A stretch of 64,000 nucleotides of DNA, from the NCBI GenBank assembly GCA_020639195.1, contig JACKHB010000006.1, positions 197,840 through 261,839 of the forward strand. The letters run 5' to 3'. A program made the position numbers and the translations under genes. This stretch comes from Phycisphaeraceae bacterium (GTDB taxonomy: Bacteria; Planctomycetota; Phycisphaerae; Phycisphaerales; UBA1924). Below, piece after piece: positions 34,881 to 43,391 of this stretch (position 1 is its first letter; every line of letters starts with the position of its first letter). Below the pieces are notes generated by a model, which was not told the DNA's origin, ran no database searches, and worked only from the letters and a program-made list of their open reading frames with translations.

Positions 34881-36008
34881 TTAGCTGCCGGAGGGAATGT
34901 GTTGCTCAGAATGCGTTGCCGCCATCTCGTCGCTTCTCGTCGGCGCACCACGCCTCGTTTCTCTTGCCACCCGCAACAGTGTGCGACTGAGGCCGAAGAA
35001 TGTCAGAGTCCACGCACCGATCGCAATGAAGACAAACACGCGGGGAATGTGTTCGAGGAACGCCGCAGGCATCGTCTCGGCGAGCCTGTGCGTACACACG
35101 GTATACATGCCCAACGGGAACACGGCGCCCCAGTACAGCGGATCATACCGCAAGGGGAATCGGCAATAGACATGTCGCCAAAACCCGAGTGTGAGCAACA
35201 TTGGGATCCACCAGGTGGCGGTCGCCCAGAAGAGGAGTGTCACCCCCTTGATGAACGGACTGAGCTCGGCGAGGATGGGGCTTTGATTGGCGCCGTCAAT
35301 CAGGTATGCCCCGGCCAGCGTCGAGATCGCCACGGCGCCCATGTTGATCCAGTATGGTGGGGCGAGGTCATCGGCCTTCATCGTGAAGAAGGTGTACCGA
35401 TAGAAGATCATCGTGATGAGCCAGACATACAGCATCCCCGCGCCCAGCCAGATGGTCAGGCTGAAGAACAGCATCGCCTCCCGTGTGGCCGGGTGATGGC
35501 TCGCCAACTGGCTGCCGAGGATCGAGATCGACTGTGACGCGACAACGGCCACGAGCCAGCCCCCGTTAAGTCCCTTGGGGAACGCCGGCTTGTCGGGCCG
35601 TACCGTCAAGAGCGTGAGCACGCCGTATATCAACACCATCCAGAGAGCTATCCCAACCACCCACAACACGAGCCCGACAATCGGCAGTTCGGCGATCAGC
35701 ACAAACTGACTTCCCAGCACGCAGGTGCCAGCGATCACCGTGAAGAACCCGACACCTCGGCCATGGTCGGCGAGGTCGCTAAGCATCCTGCGCCCGTGGA
35801 GCGTGGCGCGAGCGATGTACAGCACCCAAAGCGTCAGAAATGCCGCGCAGTTCAGCGCCAACAATCCATACGAGATCCATGGTATATCGCGAAGGTGGGC
35901 CGCGATAGACACGATGCCGGTCGCCATGACGAGAGCGAAGTAAGCCGGGTGCAGATTCCGGAGACTGGCGCTTGCGGATGCCTCTGCGGGGCATTCGATC
36001 GTACTCAT
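34881..36008 (-). CDS. TDT family transporter (TehA/SSU1/SLAC1-like)
   Basis: A 375-residue protein with about ten membrane helices. It starts with LHPAYFALVMATGIVSIAAH, the family N-terminal signature (F-x-x-VMGTGI-like). The tellurite-resistance/dicarboxylate transporter family includes TehA, yeast sulfite exporter SSU1 and plant SLAC1 anion channels. The substrate here is open; nitrate/nitrite-linked anions or sulfite are reasonable. The ATG at 36008 overlaps the stop of the small membrane gene (ATGA) and it runs into moaA. Confidence 0.85.
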   Translation of the reverse strand: MSTIECPAEASASASLRNLHPAYFALVMATGIVSIAAHLRDIPWISYGLLALNCAAFLTLWVLYIARATLHGRRMLSDLADHGRGVGFFTVIAGTCVLGSQFVLIAELPIVGLVLWVVGIALWMVLIYGVLTLLTVRPDKPAFPKGLNGGWLVAVVASQSISILGSQLASHHPATREAMLFFSLTIWLGAGMLYVWLITMIFYRYTFFTMKADDLAPPYWINMGAVAISTLAGAYLIDGANQSPILAELSPFIKGVTLLFWATATWWIPMLLTLGFWRHVYCRFPLRYDPLYWGAVFPLGMYTVCTHRLAETMPAAFLEHIPRVFVFIAIGAWTLTFFGLSRTLLRVARETRRGAPTRSDEMAATHSEQHIPSGS

Positions 36009-36262
36009 CGCTCCATCCTGTACAGGTAGCGCAGCAGGCCGAGATTCAGCAGCAGGCACACGAGGCTGGCGATCCCGCCCGGGATGATCAGCGACGCGTC
36101 CCCAGCAAGGTAGGCGTGCATCGTCGCGCTAAGCAGCCAGAGTTGTACAACCACGAGCAGCAGCACGAAGCACAGGACGCCGTAGAGGATCGTCGTGCGC
36201 TGCTGGATCGGGATGGGGCGCCCGCGGCCGCGCGGCCGGCTGGATGATTGTTGAGTCGTCAT
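36005..36262 (-). CDS. Small two-helix membrane protein
   Basis: An 85-residue protein with a basic, disordered N-terminus (TTQQSSSRPRGRGRPIPIQQ) and two hydrophobic helices (TTILYGVLCFVLLLVVVQLW and LIIPGGIASLVCLLLNLGLL). Its start overlaps the Rieske gene stop by 4 bases, and it overlaps the TDT gene too. Probably a membrane accessory subunit of the respiratory complex encoded upstream; I know no named family. Confidence 0.7.
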   Translation of the reverse strand: MTTQQSSSRPRGRGRPIPIQQRTTILYGVLCFVLLLVVVQLWLLSATMHAYLAGDASLIIPGGIASLVCLLLNLGLLRYLYRMER

Positions 36263-36810
36263 GTCGCTCCGATCTCCACTCCGGTGGCGTAGATCATGTC
36301 CTCGCGGACCTCGAGCGTGATGCGGTGCAGCGCGCGCCTGGGCGGACCCTTGGTGGGCCTGCCGGTTCGCAGGTCGAAGTATCCGCTGTGGCAGGGACAC
36401 TGGAAGACCTCCCGCTCGACGATCGGACGGACCGGGCAGTGCAGGTGGGTGCACTTGTTATTGAAGGCCACCAGCGTCTGCTCGTCTGGTCGGACAATGA
36501 TGCAATGCTCGTACTTGGGATACCGGAAGCTCATCGAGCCGCCAACCGGCAGGTCGGAAAGGGAGACGACCGGCTTGACGGGCATCTTGCCCGCAGCACG
36601 TCGGAAGAGATTGTCCAAGCCGATCCACACCTGCCCGACCACGAACGACCCGCTGATCAGGACCATGAACTTCGTGAAGTCCCGACGGGCAACGTAGTTG
36701 TCCCGATCGAGGTCGATCGGAAAGTCCAGCCGCCACTTCGGCTGCTCGTCGAGCGGGCGCCCGTCGGGAGCAATGGTCCGATCATCGCCTCGTTGTTTCT
36801 TGTGTGCCAT
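36259..36810 (-). CDS. Rieske [2Fe-2S] protein with Tat signal anchor
   Basis: A 183-residue iron-sulfur protein. Near residue 40 it has ARRDFTKFMVLISGSFVVGQ, a twin-arginine (RR-x-F-x-K) signal followed by a hydrophobic anchor. The cluster ligands are CTHLHC (Cys-x-His) and CPCHSGYFD. It probably carries electrons at the outer face of the membrane between quinol or cytochrome b and the rest of the nitrate-reducing complex. The ATG at 36810 is taken, with GGAG upstream; it is 17 bases after the ferredoxin gene. Confidence 0.9.
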   Translation of the reverse strand: MAHKKQRGDDRTIAPDGRPLDEQPKWRLDFPIDLDRDNYVARRDFTKFMVLISGSFVVGQVWIGLDNLFRRAAGKMPVKPVVSLSDLPVGGSMSFRYPKYEHCIIVRPDEQTLVAFNNKCTHLHCPVRPIVEREVFQCPCHSGYFDLRTGRPTKGPPRRALHRITLEVREDMIYATGVEIGAT

Positions 36811-36827
36811 CGCTAAGTCTCCACCCA

Positions 36828-37469
36828 TCAGGCGCTGCCGGGCTCGTACAGACTGTCCGAAAGCACGTTGAGCCGTAGCCGGCGGCCCTCGCCCTGCATC
36901 TGGCTCGTGACATCGACGTGCTCGTGCGTGGATGCCTTGGGCACCATCATGTTGACCTTCGTCGTGATGGTCTGGCGTCCGAACTTGAACTCGTTGACCG
37001 GACGCGATCGCGTGCGTCTGGCCTCGACCTCCTCGCGGGTCCCGAAGAAAAGCGCCTCGCTCGGGCAGACGGTGGCGCACATTGGCTTCTTGCCGACACT
37101 CGTCCGGTCGTAGCACATATTGCACTTCATCATCAGGTCGAAGTCGGTCTGCATCTTCGGCACGCCGAACGGGCACGCGTAGACGCAGTTGTTGCAGGCA
37201 ATGCAGCGCGGCTTGCGGGCGCTCTGCACCACGCCGTCGGGGGTCTTCTTGATGGCGTCGGCCGGGCAGACCTCGGCGCACGTGGGCGAGTCGCAGTGCA
37301 TGCAGATCACCGGCACGGTCTGCGTCGATTCAGAGCGCTCGATGTACTCGAGGTGGATCATCGGATGGCCCTTGTGCGTGTCGCACTCGGCGCACGCCTG
37401 TACGCACGCCTGGCATCCGATGCAGCGGTTGGGATCGATGAAGAACTCGTGATGCTCAGGAACGGGCAT
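36828..37469 (-). CDS. Four-cluster ferredoxin-type electron transfer subunit
   Basis: A 213-residue protein of the HycB/NrfC-type family with four 4Fe-4S Cys groups: CIGCQACVQACAECD, CMHCDSPTCAEVCP, CIACNNCVYACP and CNMCYDRTSVGKKPMCATVCP. No signal peptide is seen, so it is probably cytoplasmic and joins the molybdoenzyme (48 bases upstream) to its membrane partner. The C-terminus from about 160 is a basic extension. Confidence 0.92.
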   Translation of the reverse strand: MPVPEHHEFFIDPNRCIGCQACVQACAECDTHKGHPMIHLEYIERSESTQTVPVICMHCDSPTCAEVCPADAIKKTPDGVVQSARKPRCIACNNCVYACPFGVPKMQTDFDLMMKCNMCYDRTSVGKKPMCATVCPSEALFFGTREEVEARRTRSRPVNEFKFGRQTITTKVNMMVPKASTHEHVDVTSQMQGEGRRLRLNVLSDSLYEPGSA

Positions 37470-37517
37470 GTTGGCTGCTCTCGATCGGGGACCTTAGCGA
37501 AACGGTGCACGCGGGCG

Positions 37518-39845
37518 TTAGGATCTTTGAAACACCGCTGAAGTGGAGCCATCGGGCTGGGTCGCGATCTGGTCGAGATTGTGCAGTGCCGCATCGCTCG
37601 CCGCATCGTCCGGCGGCCTGTCGGCTTTCCGGACATTCACCGCACAAACCTTATACTCCGGGATCTTCGAGATCGGATCCTGCGCGGAGACCGTCAACTG
37701 GTTGGCGCTCTTGCGGCCCGCCCAGTGGTACGGGATGAACACGGTGTCGGGGCGGATCGTTTCGACCACCTGCGCCCGAAGGGTGCACGACCCGCGCCGA
37801 GACTCCGCGGTAGCCCAGTCCCCTTCCTTGATCCCCAGGCGTTCGGCCAAGCGCGGATGCATCTCGATCCGCGGCTCGGGGTACTGGCGGACGAGCGGGC
37901 CGATGCGCCGCGTCTGCGTGCCCGAGAGGAACTGGCTCACCACGCGACCGGTGGTCAGGATGATGGGGTACTCCTCGTCGACCTCTTCCATCGGCGGGGT
38001 GTAGGGCGCGATATTGAATCGGGCCTTGCCGTCGGGGAAGTAGAACGGACCGGCGCCTCGGGCGATCGGGTTCCACGAGCCGGGCTCGAACAGGCGCAGG
38101 GTGCCCTTGTGGTCGACCGGGTTGCCGTGCTCGTCCTCACTCGGGCAGGGCCAGAAGACGCCGTACTGCCGCTCGATCTTCTCCCAGGTCATCCCGGAAT
38201 AGTCAGCCACGCCGCCCTTGCTGGCGATGCGCAGCTCCTCGAACATCTCGCGCGGACCCGCGAACGTCATACCGTGTGTCCGACCGAGAGCGGCGGCGAT
38301 GTCCTGGATGATCCGCCAGTCCTGTGTCGCGTCGCCCGGGCAGTCGACGGCCTTGTTGATCTTGATCACCCGGCCCTCGATCTGCGCGACGACGCCCTCG
38401 TCTTCCTCGTGCAGGGAGCCGGGGAGCACGACGTCCGCGTGGCGTGCCGTCTCGTTGAGGAAAAAGTCGATCGCGACGTAGAAGTCCAGCTTCTCGAGCG
38501 CTTCGCGTACAAAGTTGTTGTCCGGCAGCGAGACCATTGGGTTGAAGCAGATCGAGAGCAATCCCTTGATCTCACCCTTGTGGATCTTGCGGATGATCTC
38601 GTAGGCGTCGACTCCCTTGCCGGGGATCTCCTCGGGACGCACGTCCCAGACGCCGGCGATGTACTCGCGGTGTTCGGGATTGTCGATGTCTCGTGCGCCT
38701 GGGAGCTGGTCGCACTTCTGGCCGTGCTCTCGGCCGCCCTGCCCGTTGCCCTGGCCAGTGATCGTCGCGTAGCCGCAACCCTCGCGTCCGATGCGACCCG
38801 ACGCGAGGACCATGTTGATCGCGCCCAGCACGTTCTGCACGCCGTGGCTGTGGTGCTCGATGCCCCGGGCGTGCATGAGGAAGCTCGTCCGGGCCGTGCC
38901 CCAGAGCTCGGCCGCCTTCTCGATAGCCTTAGGGGCGATGCCGGTAACTTCGGCGGTTCGCTCGATGCTCCACTGGCTTACATGCTCAGCGACCTTGTCG
39001 AAGCCCACCGTCCATCGCTCGATGAACTCGTGGTCGAGCCAGTCGCGCGCGATCATCCGGTTGAGCACGCCGTTGAACAGCGCGATGTCGCGGCCGGGCT
39101 TGACGGGCAGGAACAGGTCGCAGGTACGCGCCGCGGGGGTGATCCGCGGATCAACCATGATGATCTTCGCACCGTTCTCTCGCGCCTGCCAGATATAGCT
39201 GGTCGTGATCGGTGCGCACTCGGCGATGTTGGCCCCGCTCACCCAGACCACCTCGGCTTTGGGGATGTCGCTCCAAGGATTGGCGGCCCGGTCGATCCCG
39301 AAGGCTTTCTTGTTGCCCGCCGCGGCACTGACCATGCACAGGCGTCCGTTGTAATCGATGTTGGCGGTGCGCAGGCATACGCGAGCGAACTTGCCCATCA
39401 GGTATGCCTTCTCAGTGGTCAGGCTCGCGCCGGTCAGCACCGCGAACGCGTCGGCGCCGTGCTCGCGCTGGATGCGATCGATCGCCTCGGCGGTGCGCTT
39501 GATGGAGTCCTCGTAGGGCGCTGGCGCGAAGCCGCCCGGCGCCTGCGGATCTCGACCCAGGGCGTTCAGCAGCCGGTCGGGGTGCCCGCCCTGGAGATAC
39601 CGCTTGACGCCCTTGGGGCACAGCATCCCCTTGTTGAACGGGAAGTCCTCCCAGGGCTCGAAGCCGATGACGCGATCGTCCTTTACCTTGAGCTGGATGC
39701 CGCACTGCTGGCCGCAGAAGCAGCAGTGGGTCTTGACGAGTTTGTCCGGCTCGACGCCGGGATCGAGCGCCGGGCCGGCCATGTTGGACAGGCGCGGTCC
39801 GTAGTGCTCGATGATCTTCAGTTCGGTCTGAGGCTGGTTCGCCAT
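37518..39845 (-). CDS. Molybdopterin oxidoreductase, Nap/Nas-type nitrate reductase catalytic subunit
   Basis: A 775-residue bis-MGD enzyme. The 4Fe-4S motif is CCFCGQQCG with the fourth Cys in LCPKG; the molybdenum-ligand Cys lies in RLCMVSAAAG, matching nitrate reductases of the Nap/Nas type (CMxSA), not formate dehydrogenases (C/U-H). QGNGQGGREHGQKCDQLPGA and the C-terminal molydopterin dinucleotide domain from about residue 640 are present. There is no Tat or Sec signal, so it should be cytoplasmic. The Mo-cofactor genes downstream and the cytochrome-like, ferredoxin and Rieske neighbours fit a respiratory or quinol-linked nitrate reductase. Confidence 0.85.
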   Translation of the reverse strand: MANQPQTELKIIEHYGPRLSNMAGPALDPGVEPDKLVKTHCCFCGQQCGIQLKVKDDRVIGFEPWEDFPFNKGMLCPKGVKRYLQGGHPDRLLNALGRDPQAPGGFAPAPYEDSIKRTAEAIDRIQREHGADAFAVLTGASLTTEKAYLMGKFARVCLRTANIDYNGRLCMVSAAAGNKKAFGIDRAANPWSDIPKAEVVWVSGANIAECAPITTSYIWQARENGAKIIMVDPRITPAARTCDLFLPVKPGRDIALFNGVLNRMIARDWLDHEFIERWTVGFDKVAEHVSQWSIERTAEVTGIAPKAIEKAAELWGTARTSFLMHARGIEHHSHGVQNVLGAINMVLASGRIGREGCGYATITGQGNGQGGREHGQKCDQLPGARDIDNPEHREYIAGVWDVRPEEIPGKGVDAYEIIRKIHKGEIKGLLSICFNPMVSLPDNNFVREALEKLDFYVAIDFFLNETARHADVVLPGSLHEEDEGVVAQIEGRVIKINKAVDCPGDATQDWRIIQDIAAALGRTHGMTFAGPREMFEELRIASKGGVADYSGMTWEKIERQYGVFWPCPSEDEHGNPVDHKGTLRLFEPGSWNPIARGAGPFYFPDGKARFNIAPYTPPMEEVDEEYPIILTTGRVVSQFLSGTQTRRIGPLVRQYPEPRIEMHPRLAERLGIKEGDWATAESRRGSCTLRAQVVETIRPDTVFIPYHWAGRKSANQLTVSAQDPISKIPEYKVCAVNVRKADRPPDDAASDAALHNLDQIATQPDGSTSAVFQRS

Positions 39846-39913
39846 GATCGGGTTCTCTTGCGGTCGCTCTCGGCCGTTTGGGTGAGATCGCGACTTCTAC
39901 GTTCGGGGTGTCT

Positions 39914-40975
39914 TCACACCACGGATTCATGCTCTCGGGCTTGGTACCAGAGACTGCCCTGAGCGAGCGCGAGCATCGAGCGGCGGCAGCGGGGACAGAT
40001 GCGCTGGTAATGATCCGCCCCCGATTCGCTCTCCATCTCGTATGTGTATCCGAGGCGGCGCTGCACTTCGATCAGGTCATCCACCTGCATCTGCGGCGCG
40101 TACCCCTCCCCACACCGGGCGCACTTGGCCGGAGGCATCGACTCGCCGACGTCTTTGTAAAAAGCCACGCCGAGCTGGGCCGGCCGCTGGAAGATGTGGA
40201 AGAACTTCCCGAAGGGCAGCCACAGAAGCGTGAAAATAACGGTTGCCGCGTGAGTGACCGACAGGAATGTGAACGCGTAGCCGCCCATGAACTTGTAGCT
40301 CGCCCAGATCGCCAGCCCTGTGATGCTGATCGCAAAGAGGAGCAGCAATGGCAGGATGTCCTCGCCGAACTGCTGAAGGGCCGCGGCGCCGTGGTCGCGC
40401 ATCCTCCGACGGAAGGCCAGCATGACGCCGGCGATCACGAGAAAGCTCGACCAGATCAGGCCATGGAAGATCATGAACGCGAGGAAGGAGTCCACCGGCA
40501 GCGTGATCGTCGGAAAGCCGAACACAAAGATGGTGTACTTGTCGAACTCGTTGAGCGGCGCCTCGAAGTGGATCCATCCGAAGACCAATGGGAATGTGAT
40601 CGCCGCCGCGATCAGACAGCCCCACATGATCAGCCAGTGTGCTCCCCAGCGGGCCTTCCCGCGACGCCAGATGAATGCGTTGAGCGCGAAGCCGGAGACC
40701 AGTCGCTTTGAGAGTTCGATCGTGTTCCGACCAAGCCACTTCGGGTTCAGGAACACCTGCCACCCCCGTCGGAAGTACACCGCGGTTGGCGGACGCTGGA
40801 TCCACATCGCATAGCGGTAGACAACCCCGAACACGGCGAACACCGTGGCGAACGTGTACGCCACAAGAGCCGCATCGAAATTTTGGAGGCGACGGGAGCC
40901 GATCAGCACGAGCGCACCAAGCAGTAGTGTCGCCAGCACGCCCGCAGTCGTCGCCTTCACGATTTCCTTGCGCAT
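39914..40975 (-). CDS. Membrane cytochrome-b-like/nitrate reductase gamma-like subunit with C-terminal Cys motifs
   Basis: A 353-residue protein with about six membrane helices. Several histidines lie in or near the helices (AHWLIMWGCL, MIFHGLIWSS, LSVTHAATVIF), fitting b-heme ligands. The C-terminal soluble part has two Cys pairs, CARCGEGY and CPRCRRS, probably a zinc or iron site. It should pass electrons from quinol to the ferredoxin and molybdoenzyme subunits. It lies 68 bases upstream of the catalytic gene. Confidence 0.75.
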   Translation of the reverse strand: MRKEIVKATTAGVLATLLLGALVLIGSRRLQNFDAALVAYTFATVFAVFGVVYRYAMWIQRPPTAVYFRRGWQVFLNPKWLGRNTIELSKRLVSGFALNAFIWRRGKARWGAHWLIMWGCLIAAAITFPLVFGWIHFEAPLNEFDKYTIFVFGFPTITLPVDSFLAFMIFHGLIWSSFLVIAGVMLAFRRRMRDHGAAALQQFGEDILPLLLLFAISITGLAIWASYKFMGGYAFTFLSVTHAATVIFTLLWLPFGKFFHIFQRPAQLGVAFYKDVGESMPPAKCARCGEGYAPQMQVDDLIEVQRRLGYTYEMESESGADHYQRICPRCRRSMLALAQGSLWYQAREHESVV

Positions 40976-41011
40976 CGGACGCCTCCTTGCGGAGATCGTA
41001 CCCGATCCACA

Positions 41012-42853
41012 TCAGCCGTTCGAGCAGCCGGAAGTGCACGCCGAGCAGACGCCTTCGCAGCGTGGAGCGGGATCAATCGCCTGCTTCGAAGCCCCGATGC
41101 ATCCATTGAGTGCACGTAGCAGGTCGGCCAGCGGCACCTTCCCGATCGCCGCCGCCTGGGCGAGCGTCACGCGGCGCGCCAGGGTCCGCCGCAGGACGGG
41201 ATTGCGGATCGGGGTGAAGCCCATATCGGCCAGCGTTTCGATCGTCTGCGGGAACCACGCCACCGTCTGCCCCACCGTGTGGTAGGCGGCGAGGTACGGT
41301 GGAGGTGGCTCGTGGCATTCCTCCGCTGTCCTCCGCCCTTTTATCATCATTCCGACGAGGTGAGCCGCCCACCATCCCAGCCCGATGAGCTCGAGCGCGC
41401 CGCTGACGCCGATGACCGGGAATGCCCCCGGCGTCCAATCGGTCGCGACCTGAAGCGTCACCCGCAGCAGGCAGCCGGTGTTCACGAGGACAAAGGGCCC
41501 CCACAACGCGGTGAGCTGCCGCGTGTCCAGGCCGTTGAGCGTCGCGACGACCTTCGCCCCCATGCCCATGATCATCATCGAGACGAAGCCGACGGTGATC
41601 GCGTGCCTGATCGCCCCGTGGTAGGCGTGGCTGAACACGCCCTCGTACGCGGCGAGGTAGCCGGGCATCGCCAGCAGGAGCCCGAAGGACACGAACAACC
41701 ACACGAACGCGGCGCGGACGAACTTGCGGCTGCGGTCGGCCCCGCCCTGACCGCCCGCCGATCGCCACGGCTTCCACCCGCCGATGAGCAGCCACGCCCC
41801 CGCCGGCAGCATCAGCCACGGCGCCAGCATCGCCCCCGCGAAGGCCCTGCTCTCCGTCGCCCGGTAAGCCAGGAACAAGCCGACTTCGAGCAGCACCGCA
41901 CAAGCGAGCAATCCGTACGCCCACCACGCCCGGCGCGGGCTGACCTCCGCGAACCCGAACAGCGCCGGGAACATGCGCAGCCCCACGCCGAAGATCATCA
42001 GCATCGCCATGCCGTGGATCTGGACATCGCGGAGCGGGGCCTGATAGGTCGCGATCTGTTCGAGCAACGCCTCGCGCGTGGGCGCGGCCATGAGCATCGC
42101 AACGTGCCAGCCGCTGAAGAGCGTCTGGATGAAGAAGAAGCCCAGGGCGGTCAGGATGAACGCCGCGGACGGTGCGATGCGCTGCCCGCTGCGCACGAAC
42201 GCGGTGATGATGATCGCCAGGAAGATCGCGACCGCCACGACCTGCAACGCCACGCCGATGTTGTGCAAGGGCAGGGCCCAGACCGAGCCGGTGAACATCA
42301 TCGCGGTGGCTCGGGACGCGATTCCGATCACCACGCCCGCAAGGGAGCCGAGGGCCAGCCGCGGCAACGGCAACTCGACCTGCCACATCCGCGGGAACGC
42401 CTGGTAGGCGAACCCCATGATGAACAATCCCACCCATCCCATGATCTGGGCGTGCCCGTGGGCGTTGACCTCGTGGACCGTCACTCCCGTGAAAGACCCG
42501 CCGCCGCCGATCTTCAAGAGCAGGAGCACGCCCCAGCCCGCGCCCACGGTCAGGATCACCAGCAGCCCGGCCAGGAAGAAGGGCCGGTAGATAGAGTCCG
42601 CCAGGCGCGGTCTCGTGTCCGCGTCGAGCTGCTCCTGTGCGTGCCTGCGAGCGTCGGCGTCGTCCACGACTTCGCGCACCTCGGCCAACAGCGTGTCCAG
42701 ATCGACTCCGTGGGTGCGGGCGAAAAACCCGACCGTTTCGGCCGGTCCGCGTTCGCCGCCGCAGCCTCTGAGCCCGTAGCGATTGAACACCGCCCTGGCC
42801 TCCGGGTACGCCTCGAAGACTTCGGGCAATTGGGTGCCGGGATTGACAGGCAT
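41012..42853 (-). CDS. nnrS: NnrS-like membrane protein with DUF542/DUF1858-like ends
   Basis: About 613 residues. The N-terminal 60 residues (VNPGTQLPEVFEAYPEARAV, FNRYGLRGCGG) resemble DUF1858/DUF542 domains. The middle has about twelve helices with NnrS-like histidines (TVHEVNAHGHAQIMGW, IHGMAMLMIFGVGLRMFPAL, HAYHGAIRHAITVGFVSMMI). The C-terminal part (TPIRNPVLRRTLARRVTLAQ, AAAIGKVPLADLLRALN) is a second DUF1858 copy, followed by a Cys-rich tail CEGVCSACTSGC. NnrS is a heme- and copper-containing membrane protein linked to NO stress. The start may be 42853 or 42877. Confidence 0.75.
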   Translation of the reverse strand: MPVNPGTQLPEVFEAYPEARAVFNRYGLRGCGGERGPAETVGFFARTHGVDLDTLLAEVREVVDDADARRHAQEQLDADTRPRLADSIYRPFFLAGLLVILTVGAGWGVLLLLKIGGGGSFTGVTVHEVNAHGHAQIMGWVGLFIMGFAYQAFPRMWQVELPLPRLALGSLAGVVIGIASRATAMMFTGSVWALPLHNIGVALQVVAVAIFLAIIITAFVRSGQRIAPSAAFILTALGFFFIQTLFSGWHVAMLMAAPTREALLEQIATYQAPLRDVQIHGMAMLMIFGVGLRMFPALFGFAEVSPRRAWWAYGLLACAVLLEVGLFLAYRATESRAFAGAMLAPWLMLPAGAWLLIGGWKPWRSAGGQGGADRSRKFVRAAFVWLFVSFGLLLAMPGYLAAYEGVFSHAYHGAIRHAITVGFVSMMIMGMGAKVVATLNGLDTRQLTALWGPFVLVNTGCLLRVTLQVATDWTPGAFPVIGVSGALELIGLGWWAAHLVGMMIKGRRTAEECHEPPPPYLAAYHTVGQTVAWFPQTIETLADMGFTPIRNPVLRRTLARRVTLAQAAAIGKVPLADLLRALNGCIGASKQAIDPAPRCEGVCSACTSGCSNG

Positions 42854-42854
42854 C

Positions 42855-43391
42855 TCAGACACGGTCGTCGCTCGCATCAGGATCCGTTGAAACGCTGGGA
42901 TCGATCGCACACCCGCCGCGGCCTCGGTTGCGCGCACGCTCGACTTGCTCGGTCGCGTCGGCGAGCGCTTCGAGCTGCCGCTCGCTCGCGCTCTCCTGCA
43001 CGCAGTTGAACAGCACGCGCTCTTCCCATCGGATGTGCTGCTCCAGATCCCGCCCCAAACGCTCCACGAAGTCGGGGTCGGGATCGACGGCCCGGCGCTT
43101 GATGACGGCCTCGTTGGCCGCCCGTTCGATCGCGGCGTGCTCATCAAGCAGCCGACGACGGTCCTCGTCGCTCTCGATCAAGGGCGGCAGCAACCGCTCC
43201 TCGTCGCGGAAGTGCGGCTCAATCTCGGTACGCCACGCTTCGAGGAAGTCGGCCAAGGCCTTGTGCCGCGCGACGCGATCCTTGGAGGCTGCCTTCTTGA
43301 GCCGTTGGGCATGGACGAGGCCCACGTAGTGGTCTCGGCTGAACGGCGTGAGGGCTTCATGACGGGGAATCGGAGCGTTCTCAAAGGACAT
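42855..43391 (-). CDS. Hemerythrin-like domain protein
   Basis: A 178-residue protein with a hemerythrin HHE fold. Start MSFENAPIPRHEALTPFSRD then HYVGLVHAQRLKKAA, with later EIEPHFRDEERLLPPLI and LEQHIRWEERVLFNC, the His/Glu pairs that bind a di-iron site. Proteins of this kind bind O2 or NO. The ATG at 43391 overlaps the stop of the nitronate monooxygenase gene by 11 bases; a longer frame from 43436 is not needed. Confidence 0.87.
   Translation of the reverse strand: MSFENAPIPRHEALTPFSRDHYVGLVHAQRLKKAASKDRVARHKALADFLEAWRTEIEPHFRDEERLLPPLIESDEDRRRLLDEHAAIERAANEAVIKRRAVDPDPDFVERLGRDLEQHIRWEERVLFNCVQESASERQLEALADATEQVERARNRGRGGCAIDPSVSTDPDASDDRV

Noticed and set aside
34881..36008. Tellurite resistance as the role of the TDT transporter.
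   Set aside because: The family name does not define the substrate; no tellurite genes are near, and anion transport linked to nitrate or sulfite fits the operon better.
37518..39845. Formate dehydrogenase as the identity of the molybdoenzyme.
   Set aside because: The Mo-ligand Cys is followed by Met (CMVSA), as in nitrate reductases, and not by His as in formate dehydrogenases.
37581..39962. A 793-residue open frame on the plus strand opposite the molybdopterin oxidoreductase.
   Set aside because: The minus-strand protein has intact Fe-S and Mo motifs; the plus-strand text has no motif and is rich in Arg, Ala and Leu, typical of shadow frames in GC-rich DNA.
41279..43009. A 576-residue open frame opposite the NnrS-like gene.
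   Set aside because: Composed mostly of Arg, Gln, Glu and Pro runs with no recognisable domain; the minus-strand frame has clear membrane helices and DUF1858-like ends.
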